From NCBI GenBank assembly GCA_025201705.1, contig MU616597.1, positions 24,919-88,918 of the forward strand: DNA of 64,000 nucleotides, written 5' to 3'. The notes beneath the pieces are model-generated. The model saw only the letters and a list, made by a program, of their open reading frames with translations. It had not been told where the DNA came from and made no database searches. Of the stretch, positions 46,105 through 57,794 are shown piece after piece (the stretch's first letter is position 1; each line of letters begins with the position of its first letter). This DNA is from Dissophora ornata (taxonomy: Eukaryota > Mortierellomycota > Mortierellomycetes > Mortierellales > Mortierellaceae). The translations under genes were made by a program, and so were the position numbers.

Positions 46105-47183
46105 TTTCTACGAATTGATCGAATGGAGGAGGAGGGCGAGCGAAATTAGTCGCAGAGTTGATTTCTATCGATCCTGGACAAGTGCTCCATGAATTGAGGA
46201 TGGATCAAGGGTTCCCCATGTAAATAGCCGATCCTGACAGCCAAAGGTCGCTCTACAAAGAGTAGGTGGTATCCCAACTAGTCCAGTGTTATAATGGTCC
46301 GTTCCGACTCCCTGGTCCCGTTATTGCTTTGCTGCAAGGTCAGATTCCCCTATGACTAGGCCAAGGGGTCTTTGCTGTGCCAGTATTCCATCGAGAAAGC
46401 GCTGTAGCCCATGCTCGTATGACGTTCGCCAGCGGCGGGTCGCCGACAATCGTGCTGTGAACACGCTGCCGCCAGCCATGGGCCGAGTACAGTGATGAGT
46501 CGCTTGATGAATCAGATCTTCGTCGGATGAGATGGGTGCGATGATGGCTGGGCCAAGATTCCCGTGTCTCTGATCAGCCGATGGGTTTCGCAGCAAGGTT
46601 GCCTGTTGATGATCGATGTCGAGCACGCTGTCGTGTTGGATGGATCGATGGTCGATCGATGGATGTGCGATGTCTCCTGCGTGATCTCGTTCCCCGCTAC
46701 ATGATTTTGCTCTGCTGGCACTCACAATTAAAAATAATCGTGGAAAGAGAGAGGCTGCACTAAGACCGGCACACAGAGACCTAATATTTGGAGGTAAAAA
46801 TGGAACTCATCATGTGACGTTTAACTCTGCCGCGCCCAACCTTCTGGACACACGGCGTTCCTGGCGCGATGCTCATATTGTTACCACCATCACTGCGGAA
46901 TGAAGAACGCCAAAGGCGCCCTCGTTGTGCGCCATACTTTCTCCGCAATAGTAATCAAGAACAGATACATGCCCTCCAGCGGATAGCTCTTGTTGTAACT
47001 GCGGATTTTGTTTGTAGTATTCTGTACTCACGTTTTGTTGCCTTCCAAAATAAGAAGCGATATGATGCCGTGATTCGCCTTAAATACGGACATTCCCAGG
47101 AACATGCAATACGTGTCTTTTCTTTCAATCCTCCCTCGCAACGCTCCCACCCAACGCCGACTTTTAACAACAGGAAATTCAAA
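46105..47183. other. Divergent upstream region uL2 / acetyltransferase
   Basis: 1.1 kb between two head-to-head starts. A 134-codon minus-strand frame at 46321-46725 with GATC-rich sequence lies inside; no domain, and equally open on other frames, so not called. An in-frame ATG at 46869 lies upstream of the acetyltransferase start but the intervening codons do not look coding. Confidence 0.5.
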
Positions 47184-49197
47184 ATGGCTGTAATGCACTT
47201 CCAGACTAGCCAGCGCAAGACTATTGATATCGGCGATGGTCTCATCATGCGCTGGTCCACAAAAGCCGACACGGAGAACGTCGCTAACCTCGTTGGCGAT
47301 TCTTTCAGAGTAACAACATGACTCTGGAATACCCTGATAGATATTTTATATCAACGTTTGCCTTTGACTAAACCTTTCTTGTCTTCGCTCTTGTAACAGT
47401 GGATGCCCTTGGGTGATCCCCTTCCAGTAGACAGCGTCCCTCCCCCCAATGCGTATCTAAAAGCCGGCGCGGTAAGACAGCATTTCTATGTCATATATGG
47501 ATGGATCAAGAAAGAACCGAAAATCCTGACCATCTTTTTTCAATTAGAAACGAACATTGAGCGGAAAGAGCACAGCTATGAGTGAGTTTGATTACGCGTT
47601 GGTCGAGGACACGAAGCGAGAGAAGGGCAAGAATCCGATCGTAGCCTGTGTATCCTTACACCGATGCCTTGCTTACTATGGGTCAGTGGATGTGCATTTT
47701 GGCAAGCCCGAGTTGATTGCCACCAACCCGGTATGTCGTAATTTTGTCCCTTCCTACAGGGGACTAGGTCAAATGTGCGGGCGAGGTTGCCGAGTGTATT
47801 AAATAACGGTTTCTGTTCTTTCTGCATCGCAGGAATATCGCAATAGGGGATTCATCCGAAGACTTCTTTTAGAGATGGTGCACCCAGAGTCGGATGCCAG
47901 GGGCGATGTTCTTCAATTCATCCTTGGTCTCCAACATTTTTATCGGTATGCTGACCACATTGCTCACATTTGCGATACCAATAATGGTCAGCAAAAGCGC
48001 ATCAATTGAACTGACTCTTTACCTCTGGACACCGCGTCAACTGCTTCATCAAGCCAATTCGGATACGAATATGGTCTCCACTACGCCACTAGTGCCAAGA
48101 TTGAGAGTCCAGACTTTGTCCCTGCACTGGCCAAAGGCAAATCTGAGCCCTACATTCTTCGTCAAGCAACAATGGTCGACATTCCTTTCTTAACCCGTTT
48201 GAGCACGCCCGAGAAAACGCACGCGAACGCCCAGGTGGGAACATATTACACAAATGATTACTGGCGGTACACTGTCAGCAGCGCCATCCAAGACAGGCAG
48301 GATCGCTTCGATGGTGATCGCGACACGAGGGTCATTGTCGAGGCTGAATCCGGTAAAGCTGTTGGATTCACGGTCATGTCGTATATTGCTTTTGGTCCAC
48401 AGCTGGAAATAATGGCTCTGGAGGAGGGCGAGGCGGCCTACATCGACGTTACCAACCCTGTTCTCCGACAGCTCTTCGCCATTGGCACGGCGCGTGACAA
48501 ACTGGTGGCGAAGGAGCGGGAAGCAGACCTGAAAAAGAACCTGCCCGCGAAAGCGGCAGTTGCTGGTGTGGAGGTCGCCACTGATGTCATTACAGCCACT
48601 GCCATGGCTGCTGATGCCACAACAAACACGGCTACTGCTCAGGGGTCCAAACCAGCCAAGTTCAGATTTTCGATCAGACTGAATGAGAAACACCCATTGC
48701 GCCTCCTCCTCGGCACCAATGCCAGGCGTCCACCCCAGCACATTCCAGACTTCAGAATTTATACACGCATCAAGAGTTACCCTGCGTTTATCATGGCCGT
48801 AGCTCCAGAACTCGAGAAGCGCCTTGCAAACTCTGCCCTGGCTGGCACGACTGGTCGTCTTCAACTTAACTTTTTCCGTCAGGTCGAGGGTTCGAGCGGC
48901 AATGGATTGGAGGTCCTGCTCGAAAAGGGCAAGATTGTGGACGCGAATGACTGGACCCCGCTCACTCCAGAAAAGCTTTTTGAACAAAATCAGCAGTGGA
49001 AGAAGGATGGCAGTGAGCCTGTGATCTATAGCGCAACGTTTGCGCCACTGACGTTCACATGCTTGTTGACAGGCCATCGTTCCTTGGAGGAGCTGCACTT
49101 CGCCTATGGCGAGAACAATGTCAGGGACGAAGCCACGCGCTTGTTGTTGAACACCTTGTTCCCCAAGGCCGTCCATACCTTTGACTTGTTTTACTGA
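47184..49197 (+). CDS. Eis-like GNAT N-acetyltransferase, 5 exons, 545 aa
   Basis: Exons 47184-47309, 47400-47471, 47548-47730, 47833-47945, 48054-49197. The N-terminal part reads as a GNAT fold: MRWSTKADTENVANLVGDSF, then VACVSLHRCLAYYGSVDVHFGKPELIATNPEYRNRGFIRRLL (residues about 90-140), where R130-x-x-G133 is the acetyl-CoA pyrophosphate loop, then LQHFYRQFGYEY, a typical Eis/DUF-type helix. A second GNAT-like half (about 185-280) and a C-terminal sterol-carrier-like part (PAFIMAVAPELEKRL, TGRLQLNFFRQ) follow, giving the three-part layout of Eis-family acetyltransferases, which acetylate amines or lysines. An Ala/Thr-rich insert of about 40 residues sits near nt 48540-48660. The substrate is unknown. 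AATAAA at 49254. Confidence 0.82.
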
Positions 49198-49253
49198 TAA
49201 AGGCTACCGACATCGATCCACATCGCCACACAAATGTAGGACATGAAAACATA

Positions 49254-49259
49254 AATAAA
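49254..49259 (+). terminator. Polyadenylation signal AATAAA of the acetyltransferase gene
   Basis: Exact AATAAA 56 bases after the stop. The rest of the 377-bp gap to the convergent NDUFS3 gene shows only T-rich sequence. Confidence 0.5.
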
Positions 49260-49574
49260 AATTAAACATGGCCAAAGGGTGGGTCAAAAACACATCAAGG
49301 TAGAGAGGAGTGTTTCATTGAGATTTTTATAATAGTAAAAAAATGCAGTGGACCGAAACAGCGTCAAGACTAGGAGAGGTTATATTGAGATCCATGTAGG
49401 TTTTGTGTTTTGTTTTTTACAAAGCGGTTCAATCTTTTTTTCCTCCTGGTTCATATTTTCCGTTGTAGTTCCACCACGTCTAGACAAAAAAAAAGAGGGA
49501 GAGTGAAGATGGGGTTTCGATGTGATGGTGTATACGTTATTCAGGATAAGGTAAAGAAATCAGGGAAGACTGGC

Positions 49575-50812
49575 TTAGGCCTTGGGGGTTTCAGGAGCAG
49601 GAAGAGCGGGCTTATCGTCACGGCCAGGTCTACGACAAAAGAGTGTAAGATCAAACGACGGTTAGATCCACGGACAATTCCAACTCATCTCCAAATTCCA
49701 AGGTATAAATGCACGCAAGATATGAATACAAACACGTACCCAACTTGCTCCCAAGGAGAGGCAGCTCCCTCAAAGTTACGGAAGGCCTGTGCCAACTCGA
49801 CGGGCTCGACAACGACACGTTTCTTCTCATCGTCATATCTGACTTCGACATATCCAGTCAATGGGAAGTCTTTCCTGAGAGGGTGACCCTCAAATCCATA
49901 ATCGGTCAAGATGCGTCTGAGATCGGGGTGTCCAGTGAAGAAGATACCGTACATGTCCCAGGCTTCACGCTCGAACCAGTTCACACTGTTGAACAATCCA
50001 GTGAGGGAGGGGACGGGCGAGACCTCGTTAGCGTAGGTCTTGACACGGATACGACCGTTGAAGCGGATTGAAAGACAGTTGTAGACGACCTCGAAACGGT
50101 TGGGGCGCGAGGGGAAATCAACTCCACAGACATCCATGACCTGCTTGAACTGAGCATTGGTATGGTCGCGCAAGAACTCCATGACGGGCAAGAGCGCGTT
50201 GGGGGCGACATAGATGGTGAGCTCGTCCTTGTAGACAGAGAATTGCTGAATAAATTTGGGGAGGACCGAGGTGAGGTATTTGCCGTACTCGTGCATAGCT
50301 GTGACAGTGGTTTTGACGTCTGGCTTGGCCAGCTCTTGGATCCTTGGTCCAGAGGGGGCTATATGGAAGCCAAGGAAACGTAGTTTGTTTTAACAAATAT
50401 GACGCGCTGATATCCATGCCGGGTATGTGTCCAATTGATGGGAAATCCCACTTACTGTTGTGGGCCGGCGCGGACGAGTGGAAGGCAGAGCGGGCCATAA
50501 TGGCGGCAGGGATCCTGGCAGGGATCGCTACATTTGTTGTAGAGAGTTGAGGGAAAGGCGATATTAGGAAAGGATCATTCTTGTGCGTAGGTTCATCCTC
50601 GTCAGTGGCGACGCGATAGAGGTCGGAGAAGCGTGTCATTGATGTCCCCTGAGCTGATCGGCCGCATGTTTCCGAGGTCTGCTGTAGTGCAAGACGAATC
50701 GAAATTCATTCCTGAAATCGATATTCCATACAGGAAATGTGTTGGGATCTAAAGTAGTACCTCTTGCCGAAGCAACGCGAAGGGCGGAGGAGGCGATGCG
50801 CGAGGTCATCAT
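49575..50812 (-). CDS. NADH:ubiquinone oxidoreductase 30 kDa subunit (NDUFS3), 4 exons, 265 aa
   Basis: Exons 50812-50761, 50527-50456, 50358-49740, 49629-49575. Exons 1 and 2 encode a mitochondrial presequence ([18 protein letters not shown]..., Arg/Ala/Ser-rich). The mature part carries the complex I 30-kDa signature: [38 protein letters not shown], preceded by [17 protein letters not shown]. It belongs to the hydrophilic arm of complex I next to the 49-kDa subunit at the quinone site. The C-terminus ([17 protein letters not shown]) is encoded by the short last exon. Length fits fungal homologues. The start is the first of two adjacent ATGs. It is head-to-head with the PNKP gene, 393-543 bp apart depending on which PNKP start is used. 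Confidence 0.96.
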
Positions 50813-51355
50813 CGTGAATCTGGCGAGAGGAGAGGAGAGTGTCGAGGGATGGGAATGAGCGAGATTAGCGGATTTCGGAAATCCGATCATCCCTCGCAAC
50901 ATTTGCGTTGCATGGTGGCTTGTTATGACTCACGTGATTATTATCGGAGTGTATGTTGGCAGACAATGGTAGTAGCTTGTGGGAAGGTAGGGATGACGGT
51001 GCCTGGATTACTGGACAGCCAGATAGGGTGCCGACGGTCAGTGGAGAAACCGGATATGCCGGCAACTCGAAGCAGGTTTTGCATTCCGAGTAGCAAAGGC
51101 CCTGCCCTGATACTTATCTTATTTCGTGGCAGTAAAAGTGGTGGCGCTTTTGAACCTTCAATAGAATCCACGCTTGGAACCCCTGTTCCTTTCCGTACTG
51201 AATGAATGCAATTCCTTTCATTCTCCAACACGACCAGACCCACCGCCTCTTTAGCTTTCATTCTCGTTGAGCGTCGCCATTTGCGTCAGTTGCATTGCAC
51301 GTCCCTCTCATTCGCAAAACGCATTCGCTCGAGCAATAACCAGACCCAAAAAACC
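50813..51355. promoter_or_regulatory. Divergent promoter region NDUFS3 / PNKP
   Basis: Short head-to-head gap. No TATA or known motif stands out. Bases 51206-51355 are also an open in-frame extension of PNKP. Confidence 0.45.
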
Positions 51356-53304
51356 ATGGCTGAGAAATCCTCCCCCTCAAAGGGCGGCAGGCGACGAAGC
51401 GAGTCGCACGACCAGAGTGCGCCGGCAGCCAAGAAGCCCATGTTTTCGATCTTTGAAAAGAAATCCGACAAGCCAAACGTGCCAGCTAGTATCGATTGGA
51501 GTACTCATGGAACGAGTTTTATTGTGGGCGAAGCATTTAGTCCTAGAGCGGGTTCGAAGGTCGCGGCCTTTGATTTGGTATGCTGTCTCCAGGGCGTCAT
51601 GCTTTCTAATAGGACATAATGTGGCTCTGGGATGTAATGAACAATAGCCAATGCGAAACTTACATTCGTCCTTTTTCTTCCTCTGATAGGACCAAACACT
51701 GATCAAGGTTAATGGCAAGCACAAATGGCCCAAGAACGCGGACGATTGGGTCTGGTGGGCGCCTGGCGTCCCCGCGCACTTGAAGGAAGTTGCAGATGAC
51801 GGGTATGGACGTTGGCTTGCGCTAAGTTACTCCTCAGAAAATGATTGCGTATGAAGCACCAACACGCTTATTATCACATCTCCATTAGGTACATAATTGT
51901 TATCGTTACAAATCAAAACGGTCTCGATGGAAACAAGCGTAAGCAGGACGAGATGCGCTCCAAATTTGAAAAGATCTGTGGGCATTTACAGTTGCCTATG
52001 TGGATTTTGATCAGCATGCAAAAGGACCATAACAGGAAGCCTATGACAGGTCTCTGGCATTGGCTTGAGACCAGATTTGATCTGGATGGCGTTGAAATTG
52101 GTAAGAGATTTTGCGAGAAAAAGCGCCTCTAGTGGAATGTCGTGAGTGATTCTTGGACATGGCCCTGAAAGAGACTTTAATCGACGACGCCTTTACTGGT
52201 GCTAGATCGCTCGGAGAGCTACTATGTTGGAGACGCTGCTGGACGTCATGCTGACTGGAAAGTGGGCGCAATCAAGGACTTTAACAATACCGATCGGTAA
52301 GAACCAATAATGTCACCAAACGCTATCACAAATCACTGTTTATTGATGTTTGTTTGACTTAATGTGAATGAAATAAAATAGCAAGTTTGCGGTCAGCTTG
52401 GACATCGCGTTTCATACTCCTGAACACTTCTTCCTGGACCAAGCTTGTCCTGACGACAAATGGTCCTTTGGAGACTTCGATCCCAAGACCTGGCCCAAGA
52501 ACGGTATGTTGAGTAGTAATGCAAGTTTTTCTGAGGCGCAAATATCCTGTACTCCTTGTCGCCTGACCATTGGACTCTGTCGATTGCCTGTGGCTAGCTC
52601 CCTTGTTTTCGCCCACATCTACGCCGCTGTTGCCACCCCCCGGTATCTGTGAGCTGATCGTGTTTTGCGGGTATCCGGCCTCGGGGAAGAGTTCATTTGC
52701 ACAGAAGCACGTCTTGTCAACAGGACAATATGACTACGTCAACCAAGATACACTCAAAACCAAAGAAAAGTGCTTGAAGGCAACTGAGCAGAGTTTGCAG
52801 AACAAAAAGGCAGTGGTTGTGGACAACACCAACGCGGACACTGCGGCACGCGCGCCTTACATTGCGCTGGCTAAGAAGTACAACGTTCCAGCGCGGTGCT
52901 TCCTATTCACGGCTGATAAGAATCTGGCAACGCACAACAACTACTTCAGAGCATTCCATCGTCCACTGCTCGAGGTTGCTGGGAAAGTTAAACCCAAGAA
53001 CACACAGTCGACTGTTGCGACAGAGTCAACAACTAAAACTACAACGAAAACAAAGACAGCGATGACATCCACGCATCTTGAAGAAAGATCGTCTTCAACT
53101 TCAACTGATACTTCTGCGACGGCGGTGACTGTGAACAAGGTTAGGGACGAGCCTGTGCGGGAGCGGCTGTCCGAGGTGGTGTTTGCATCGTATGCGAAGA
53201 AGTACCAGGAACCAACGCTGCAGGAGGGCTTTACAGAAATCAAGAAGATCAACTTTGTGCCATACGAGGATACCAGGGCTACCTGGGAGCGATGGTACTT
53301 GTAG
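51356..53304 (+). CDS. PNK1: Bifunctional polynucleotide kinase 3'-phosphatase, 6 exons, 488 aa
   Basis: Exons 51356-51577, 51690-51802, 51889-52100, 52206-52296, 52382-52503, 52598-53304. The first domain is a HAD-type DNA 3'-phosphatase: nucleophile motif D73-L-D75-Q-T77, split by intron 1, then VIVTNQNGL and YYVGDAAGR. The second is a P-loop 5'-kinase: GYPASGKS at 278-285, DYVNQDTL, VVVDNTNAD. Together they repair DNA strand-break ends by removing 3'-phosphates and adding 5'-phosphates. The FHA domain of animal PNKP is missing, as in S. pombe Pnk1. A Thr/Lys/Ser-rich insert (about nt 52990-53130) interrupts the kinase domain. An ATG at 51206 opens the same frame 50 codons earlier with a basic sequence. 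AATAAA at 53321; the next gene starts 151 bp on. Confidence 0.95.
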
Positions 53305-53320
53305 GGACCTTGCCTGTTGA

Positions 53321-53326
53321 AATAAA
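53321..53326 (+). terminator. Polyadenylation signal AATAAA of PNKP
   Basis: Exact AATAAA 16 bases after the stop, in the 151-bp gap to the next gene on the same strand. Confidence 0.5.
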
Positions 53327-53455
53327 GTCCAGTGACTGCCTTGTTTGTTTTCTGCGCATCCTGTGTTCTCTTCAAAGTCAGCCCCTCTTGAATCTCGAGT
53401 CTTCATTCGAACTCAACGAACCACGTACTGTAGTGTCCATAGAACCAGCATCACC

Positions 53456-56400
53456 ATGAGCTTTATGCAGCAGACGTTTCCTCGGCCTGCTGCTGCTCCG
53501 CAGAACAATCTCGTGAACCCTCCCCCTTCAGGCATCCATGGTCTGCAGACCACGAAGCAGCCCGCAGCGTCCAGATTGGTGCCTGGGTCTAGCCTCGACG
53601 CGCAAGAGCGACGAAAGCGAATGCGTCTCTTACCGCCAAGCCCGCCCCCTGAGCTAAACCCATTCAACGCGCCGACCATTAATGCCCTTGAAGGGATGTT
53701 TGACCGCGTCATGGCCCTTGCTGCTCATGCATCCGCTGCTGCGCCCGCGTTGTCCTCACCCTCAACCTCGACCTTGTCCTTGAAACGACCTTATTATTCA
53801 CATCGGCAACAGTTGCACAACCCTATCAAACCAGAAGAGCGCGATACTATTGCCTCTCAGCCAGCAGCAATGGTCCAGAGTATTCATGCAGGACAGTCCA
53901 AAGCGGCAACAAATTTGAACACTGCTCGTAGCACACATCGCGTACAACATTTTCCAAGATCGGTATGGCCCACTCTCACAGAAATATCACCTTCATCGAA
54001 GCCAGACGCGCCGATAAGCCCATATCGATATATGCTGCCTCCTGCGAATGCGGACTCTAATGCTGGTAACGCGCTTGAGATTGAGCAGAAATCAGATCAG
54101 TTGCAGCCACGTAAGTATAATGCCACCACGCTGAATGCGGCTCCAGAGTACATAGAGATGATGAGTGCTGCAAAGTTTGCTTTAATAATTCGATTTGATC
54201 CTCTTGTTTATCTGCAGATGTCACCGCCGAATCCGAGAGCGATGATGTCGTCGAGCTGCTTTCCTCTGACGAAGAGGAATCAGTAGAGCCTGATGGAGAG
54301 GTGGACGAGCATAGTGACGAAGACTATGACGACGAAGAAGAAGATTATGACGACGAAGACAGTTATGGAGAGGATCAAGAAGAGCAACTAGAGATACCCA
54401 CTGCAGTCACTCTGGATGATAGTGATGAAGAGGAGGAAATGGAAGAACGCGATACGAGGGAGCCGAAGGAACATCGCGAAACAGACGATCTCTCAAAGTA
54501 CGACGAAGAGGAAGAGGAGGCCCTAGATAAATACCAAGAAGAGGATGAGGAAGAGGAAGAGGAAGAGGAAGAGGAAGAGGAAGAGGATGAGGATGAGGAT
54601 GAGGACGACGATGAGGACAAAGAGAACCGGAATGACCCAATGACAGAAGAACGTCGTCAGCGTATTAATGAGAACAACCGTTTGCGCCGCGCTCGGATGG
54701 GCTTCACAGGATCGACGCCTCTTGGGATGATTAGTCGCTCGTTCAAATTGGACTCTCCAGAACGTGAGGAGGATTACTATTCGCAGCCGGAAGAGGTGGA
54801 GGGCGACGACGAGGGTGCGCCTGACGAGGATGAAATCGAGCTGGAGGAAGATGAGGATGAAGATGAAGATGAAGAACTTCAGGCCCACACACCAGATACG
54901 GAGACCAAGTCCTTTGAGCCCATATCTGAGGATTCACAGGTCGATCGCCATCATCGTGACCAATCTCAGACTCCGCCCGGAGCATCGAGTGACGATGTTG
55001 TATTGCTCCTGGACAGCGATGGAGAAGGCACAGGGAATCAAGCAGAAGACGAGATGGAGGAGGAAAATGAAGAGGATATCGAGGAAGATGAGCATTACGA
55101 TGATGACGAGGCGGGCGATAACGATAGCGCCATCGAGCTCGTGCCTGGCCAGACTGAAATGTACCTTGAGAGTGAAGGCGCAGAGGAGCCACAGTATGCG
55201 GATCACCTTGCGCCAAAATTCAATAGTGAACAAGATATCAGTGAACATGAAAGTCGGTCGTCTGTGGTGATCTCATCAGACCCTGTCCGTTATACTGAGT
55301 CAACAAAGAACCAAGAATCAGTCGCGGCTGCAATTCGATCAGATTCTGAAATTGACGAACTCGACGATTCCTCTGTGGATGGCCGTATGCTCACAGACGT
55401 GTCGACAGCTCAGCTCAGTATGGAACAGGGCACGCTTCTTGGGAGTGACGATGTCGAAGCAGAGCTTATTGGAATCGCTGAGAGCGAGGAAGTCATGGAG
55501 TCAAGCGACAAACTCTACAGCAGTGACACAGCGGAAATGACAGAAGCCGTTCAGCTTTCCTCCGGTTCAGATGGGCTGTCACTGAGTGAACAGCCATTGG
55601 ATCAGCATTATCGAAGCCAGGAAGTTTTCCAGGGGTTTCAGCAGGTGTCAGAATTGACATCCATTGGCTTCAGTGAGGACAGCATTATGCCTGATGTGGA
55701 AGAACAACTTTATCCTTTGCCATTCCTTCCTAACGATGCTTTGGTAGAGCAAAGTGTACTGGAGACTCTGCCTCGCGACATCTTTCAGTTTACTGCATCC
55801 GCCGCAGGCGCTTCAGGGATGCAACCAGGGACGTTCTTGATTCCACTTCAGACAACTGACGTGGACTTGGAGTCGCAAACCGTGTTCACTACAGACTCCA
55901 GCTCCTTGCAACAGAAACTACGTGCGATTGCAGATGAAGAGAACATCATCTCGCCAGCAAGTGACCCCTCAAGCGATATGAACCTGTCTGAGGCGCCTGC
56001 TGGCTTCTTCAATAGCGCCCTTGCACAGTCACCTACCTCACCTATCGGATTGGATTCCTTGGAGTCATCGTCGGATCAGCAGGATTTGTCTACTGCGCTC
56101 TCACCCTCTCTGCCCCGGAAAACAAGACTGACAAGGATGAGAACGATTATGCAGACGGTCAAAGATGGCAAAGCGTTCCTGGAACATAGTGAAGCGAGGT
56201 CCAGCTCTGTCAGTAAACATTCACATTCTGATGAAAGTGCGGATAGTGTGGCATTAGAGCCAACGACTCTAGGATTGGCAGAAGAAGGATCAACTTCCAC
56301 GTTATCAGGAGTGGCAACTCATCCAGTGCATAATACGAGGCACAGAGGCGAGGTCATGTTGCTTGTACAAGAGGCTAGAGCCTTCTGCAGTGGGATTCCC

Positions 56401-57366
56401 GGTCCAGCGCGCGTAGGATCAAACGCTTCAGCGATCCTCTCGTCCTCGATATCATCCGCAGGGCCATCGTCTTCGCCAACGCGTCGCGGTTTGGCAGAAG
56501 ACGAGCTGAGTCAGGCGTCGCCCAGGGGATCTTATTCGCCATCAAAGGTGTCTCATGCACGACGACGGATCAGTCTTGACAATGAGAGTGGTCCTATGGG
56601 GTTCAACGTCGGTGCCGAACAGCATATGCTTGAGTCATCAGTCTCGTCGTCTAGCTCTTCAGCTACTCCGCATTCATCGACCGGTGAATTGGTGGGAAGC
56701 ATTGGAGGAGTTGTTGATCTGGCGGCGGAGAAAGTCTTTCAGAGCACGGTGGTTGGCAGTCATGCTCTGCGAGCCTTCATCAACCCACCGTCGCCAAAGG
56801 TAATGGGGGTGGTTGCAAGTGGCGGAGGCAGCAGCGGATCACGGTCGGATAGCCAGGAGCCAGTGGTAGCCTCACCCTCGTCCTCGCATCGGAATCAAAG
56901 TATCTCGGCTTTCTCGTTTGGACAGACGCCATTTGGATTAGCAAGCGTTCGGGGCGGCACCAGTGCTGTTGGATCGCTTGGATCCCCGAGCGTTGGATTT
57001 GGTTTTGGAGCGTCTTTTGTAATGGTGCCGAGAGAAACATCTTCAGGCTCACCTTCTCCGTCGACTTCGCCGAGAAAGAACTCGACTGGTCGACATCATC
57101 CTCAGAACAAGGATCGATCTCTGATGCAAGAGTTGCCGTCTGAGGCAGTTGAGGAGACTGAACAGGGAGAAAAGAACAATGAACTCGATGGTGACAAGCA
57201 AGAGGACGAAGACGAGGAGAATAGAGTTGAAAATGACCACGACGACGATGAGGTAGAACGGGATGGTCATCAAGATGAGGAGGATAATGACCACCGCCAC
57301 CAGAGTACTGCCAAAGTCCCCAAGAAAAAAGGGACTTCGCTGAGGAGCCCGGTCAAATCCAAGTAA
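53456..57366 (+). CDS. Very acidic, disordered protein with SUMO-interaction-like motifs, 2 exons, 1267 aa
   Basis: Exons 53456-54110 and 54218-57366. I do not recognise a family. The N-terminal 218 residues are Pro/Ala-rich with a basic RRKRMRLLPPSPPPE near 60, a possible nuclear signal. Just after the intron, VVELLSSDEEE (229-238) and, near 479, VVLLLDSDGEG have the hydrophobic-core-plus-acidic form of SUMO-interacting motifs, and RSSVVISSDP is a weaker third. A Glu/Asp run covers about 326-365. A conserved-looking basic stretch follows (ERRQRINENNRLRRARMGF). Toward the C-terminus are FG-containing segments (FSFGQTPFG, VGFGFGASF) and a final Asp/Glu/Lys-rich tail ending KKKGTSLRSPVKSK. Inferred: nuclear scaffold or chromatin-associated protein. 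Same strand as PNKP, close behind it. Confidence 0.8.
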
Positions 57367-57794
57367 TAAGGACCAATAAAACAATCGACAGCGTTGTATT
57401 GACAGTTATTACAATTTGGCTTTGATATTACTATTGACTAGCTAACGGATAGGGAGCCATGATAAGCCATGGCTCATAACCAGCACTGCCGGCCAGTCAA
57501 CAATAGCACAAGCATCAGCAGAGAGCACTCTGAAATATATTGAACTTGGAGATAAAGCCTTACTTTTCAGGCCGCTGTATATTCTTTCTACGACACATCC
57601 CATCCGCAAAGATCGGTGGATTCACGAGAGGATGAAGAAATACGTTGCCGCAATAGAGGCGAAGAGGCTGAGGCAAGCTTTAGTGCCGAATGATCTCTCC
57701 GTTGTTGCATTCGTGTACCGATCCAATAACGAAATTGATTTATCCGGGTCCCACCATGCCGTCCCCCAATCCACGCCCAACCAACCTTCACACC
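57367..57794. other. Intergenic stretch with a small hairpin
   Basis: No gene. GAGCCATG and its exact inverse CATGGCTC at 57453-57474 enclose a 6-base loop. The rest is the upstream region of the broken gene that follows. Confidence 0.5.
57375..57380 (+). terminator. Polyadenylation signal AATAAA of the acidic-protein gene
   Basis: Exact AATAAA 9 bases after the stop. Confidence 0.45.

Noticed and set aside
46321..46725. 134-codon minus-strand frame upstream of uL2
   Set aside because: GATC-rich composition makes several frames open; no domain, and it lies where the uL2 promoter is expected.
46869..47183. In-frame upstream ATG for the acetyltransferase
   Set aside because: 105 additional codons with promoter-like composition and no resemblance to the GNAT N-terminus; ATG 47184 follows a better context.
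48190..49176. 328-codon open frame on the minus strand
   Set aside because: Exact antisense shadow of the acetyltransferase's last exon, no domain, explained by codon bias of the real gene.
54375..54888. Minus-strand frames with poly-Ser and Ile/Leu/Phe repeats
   Set aside because: Antisense of the Glu/Asp-coding repeat of the acidic protein.
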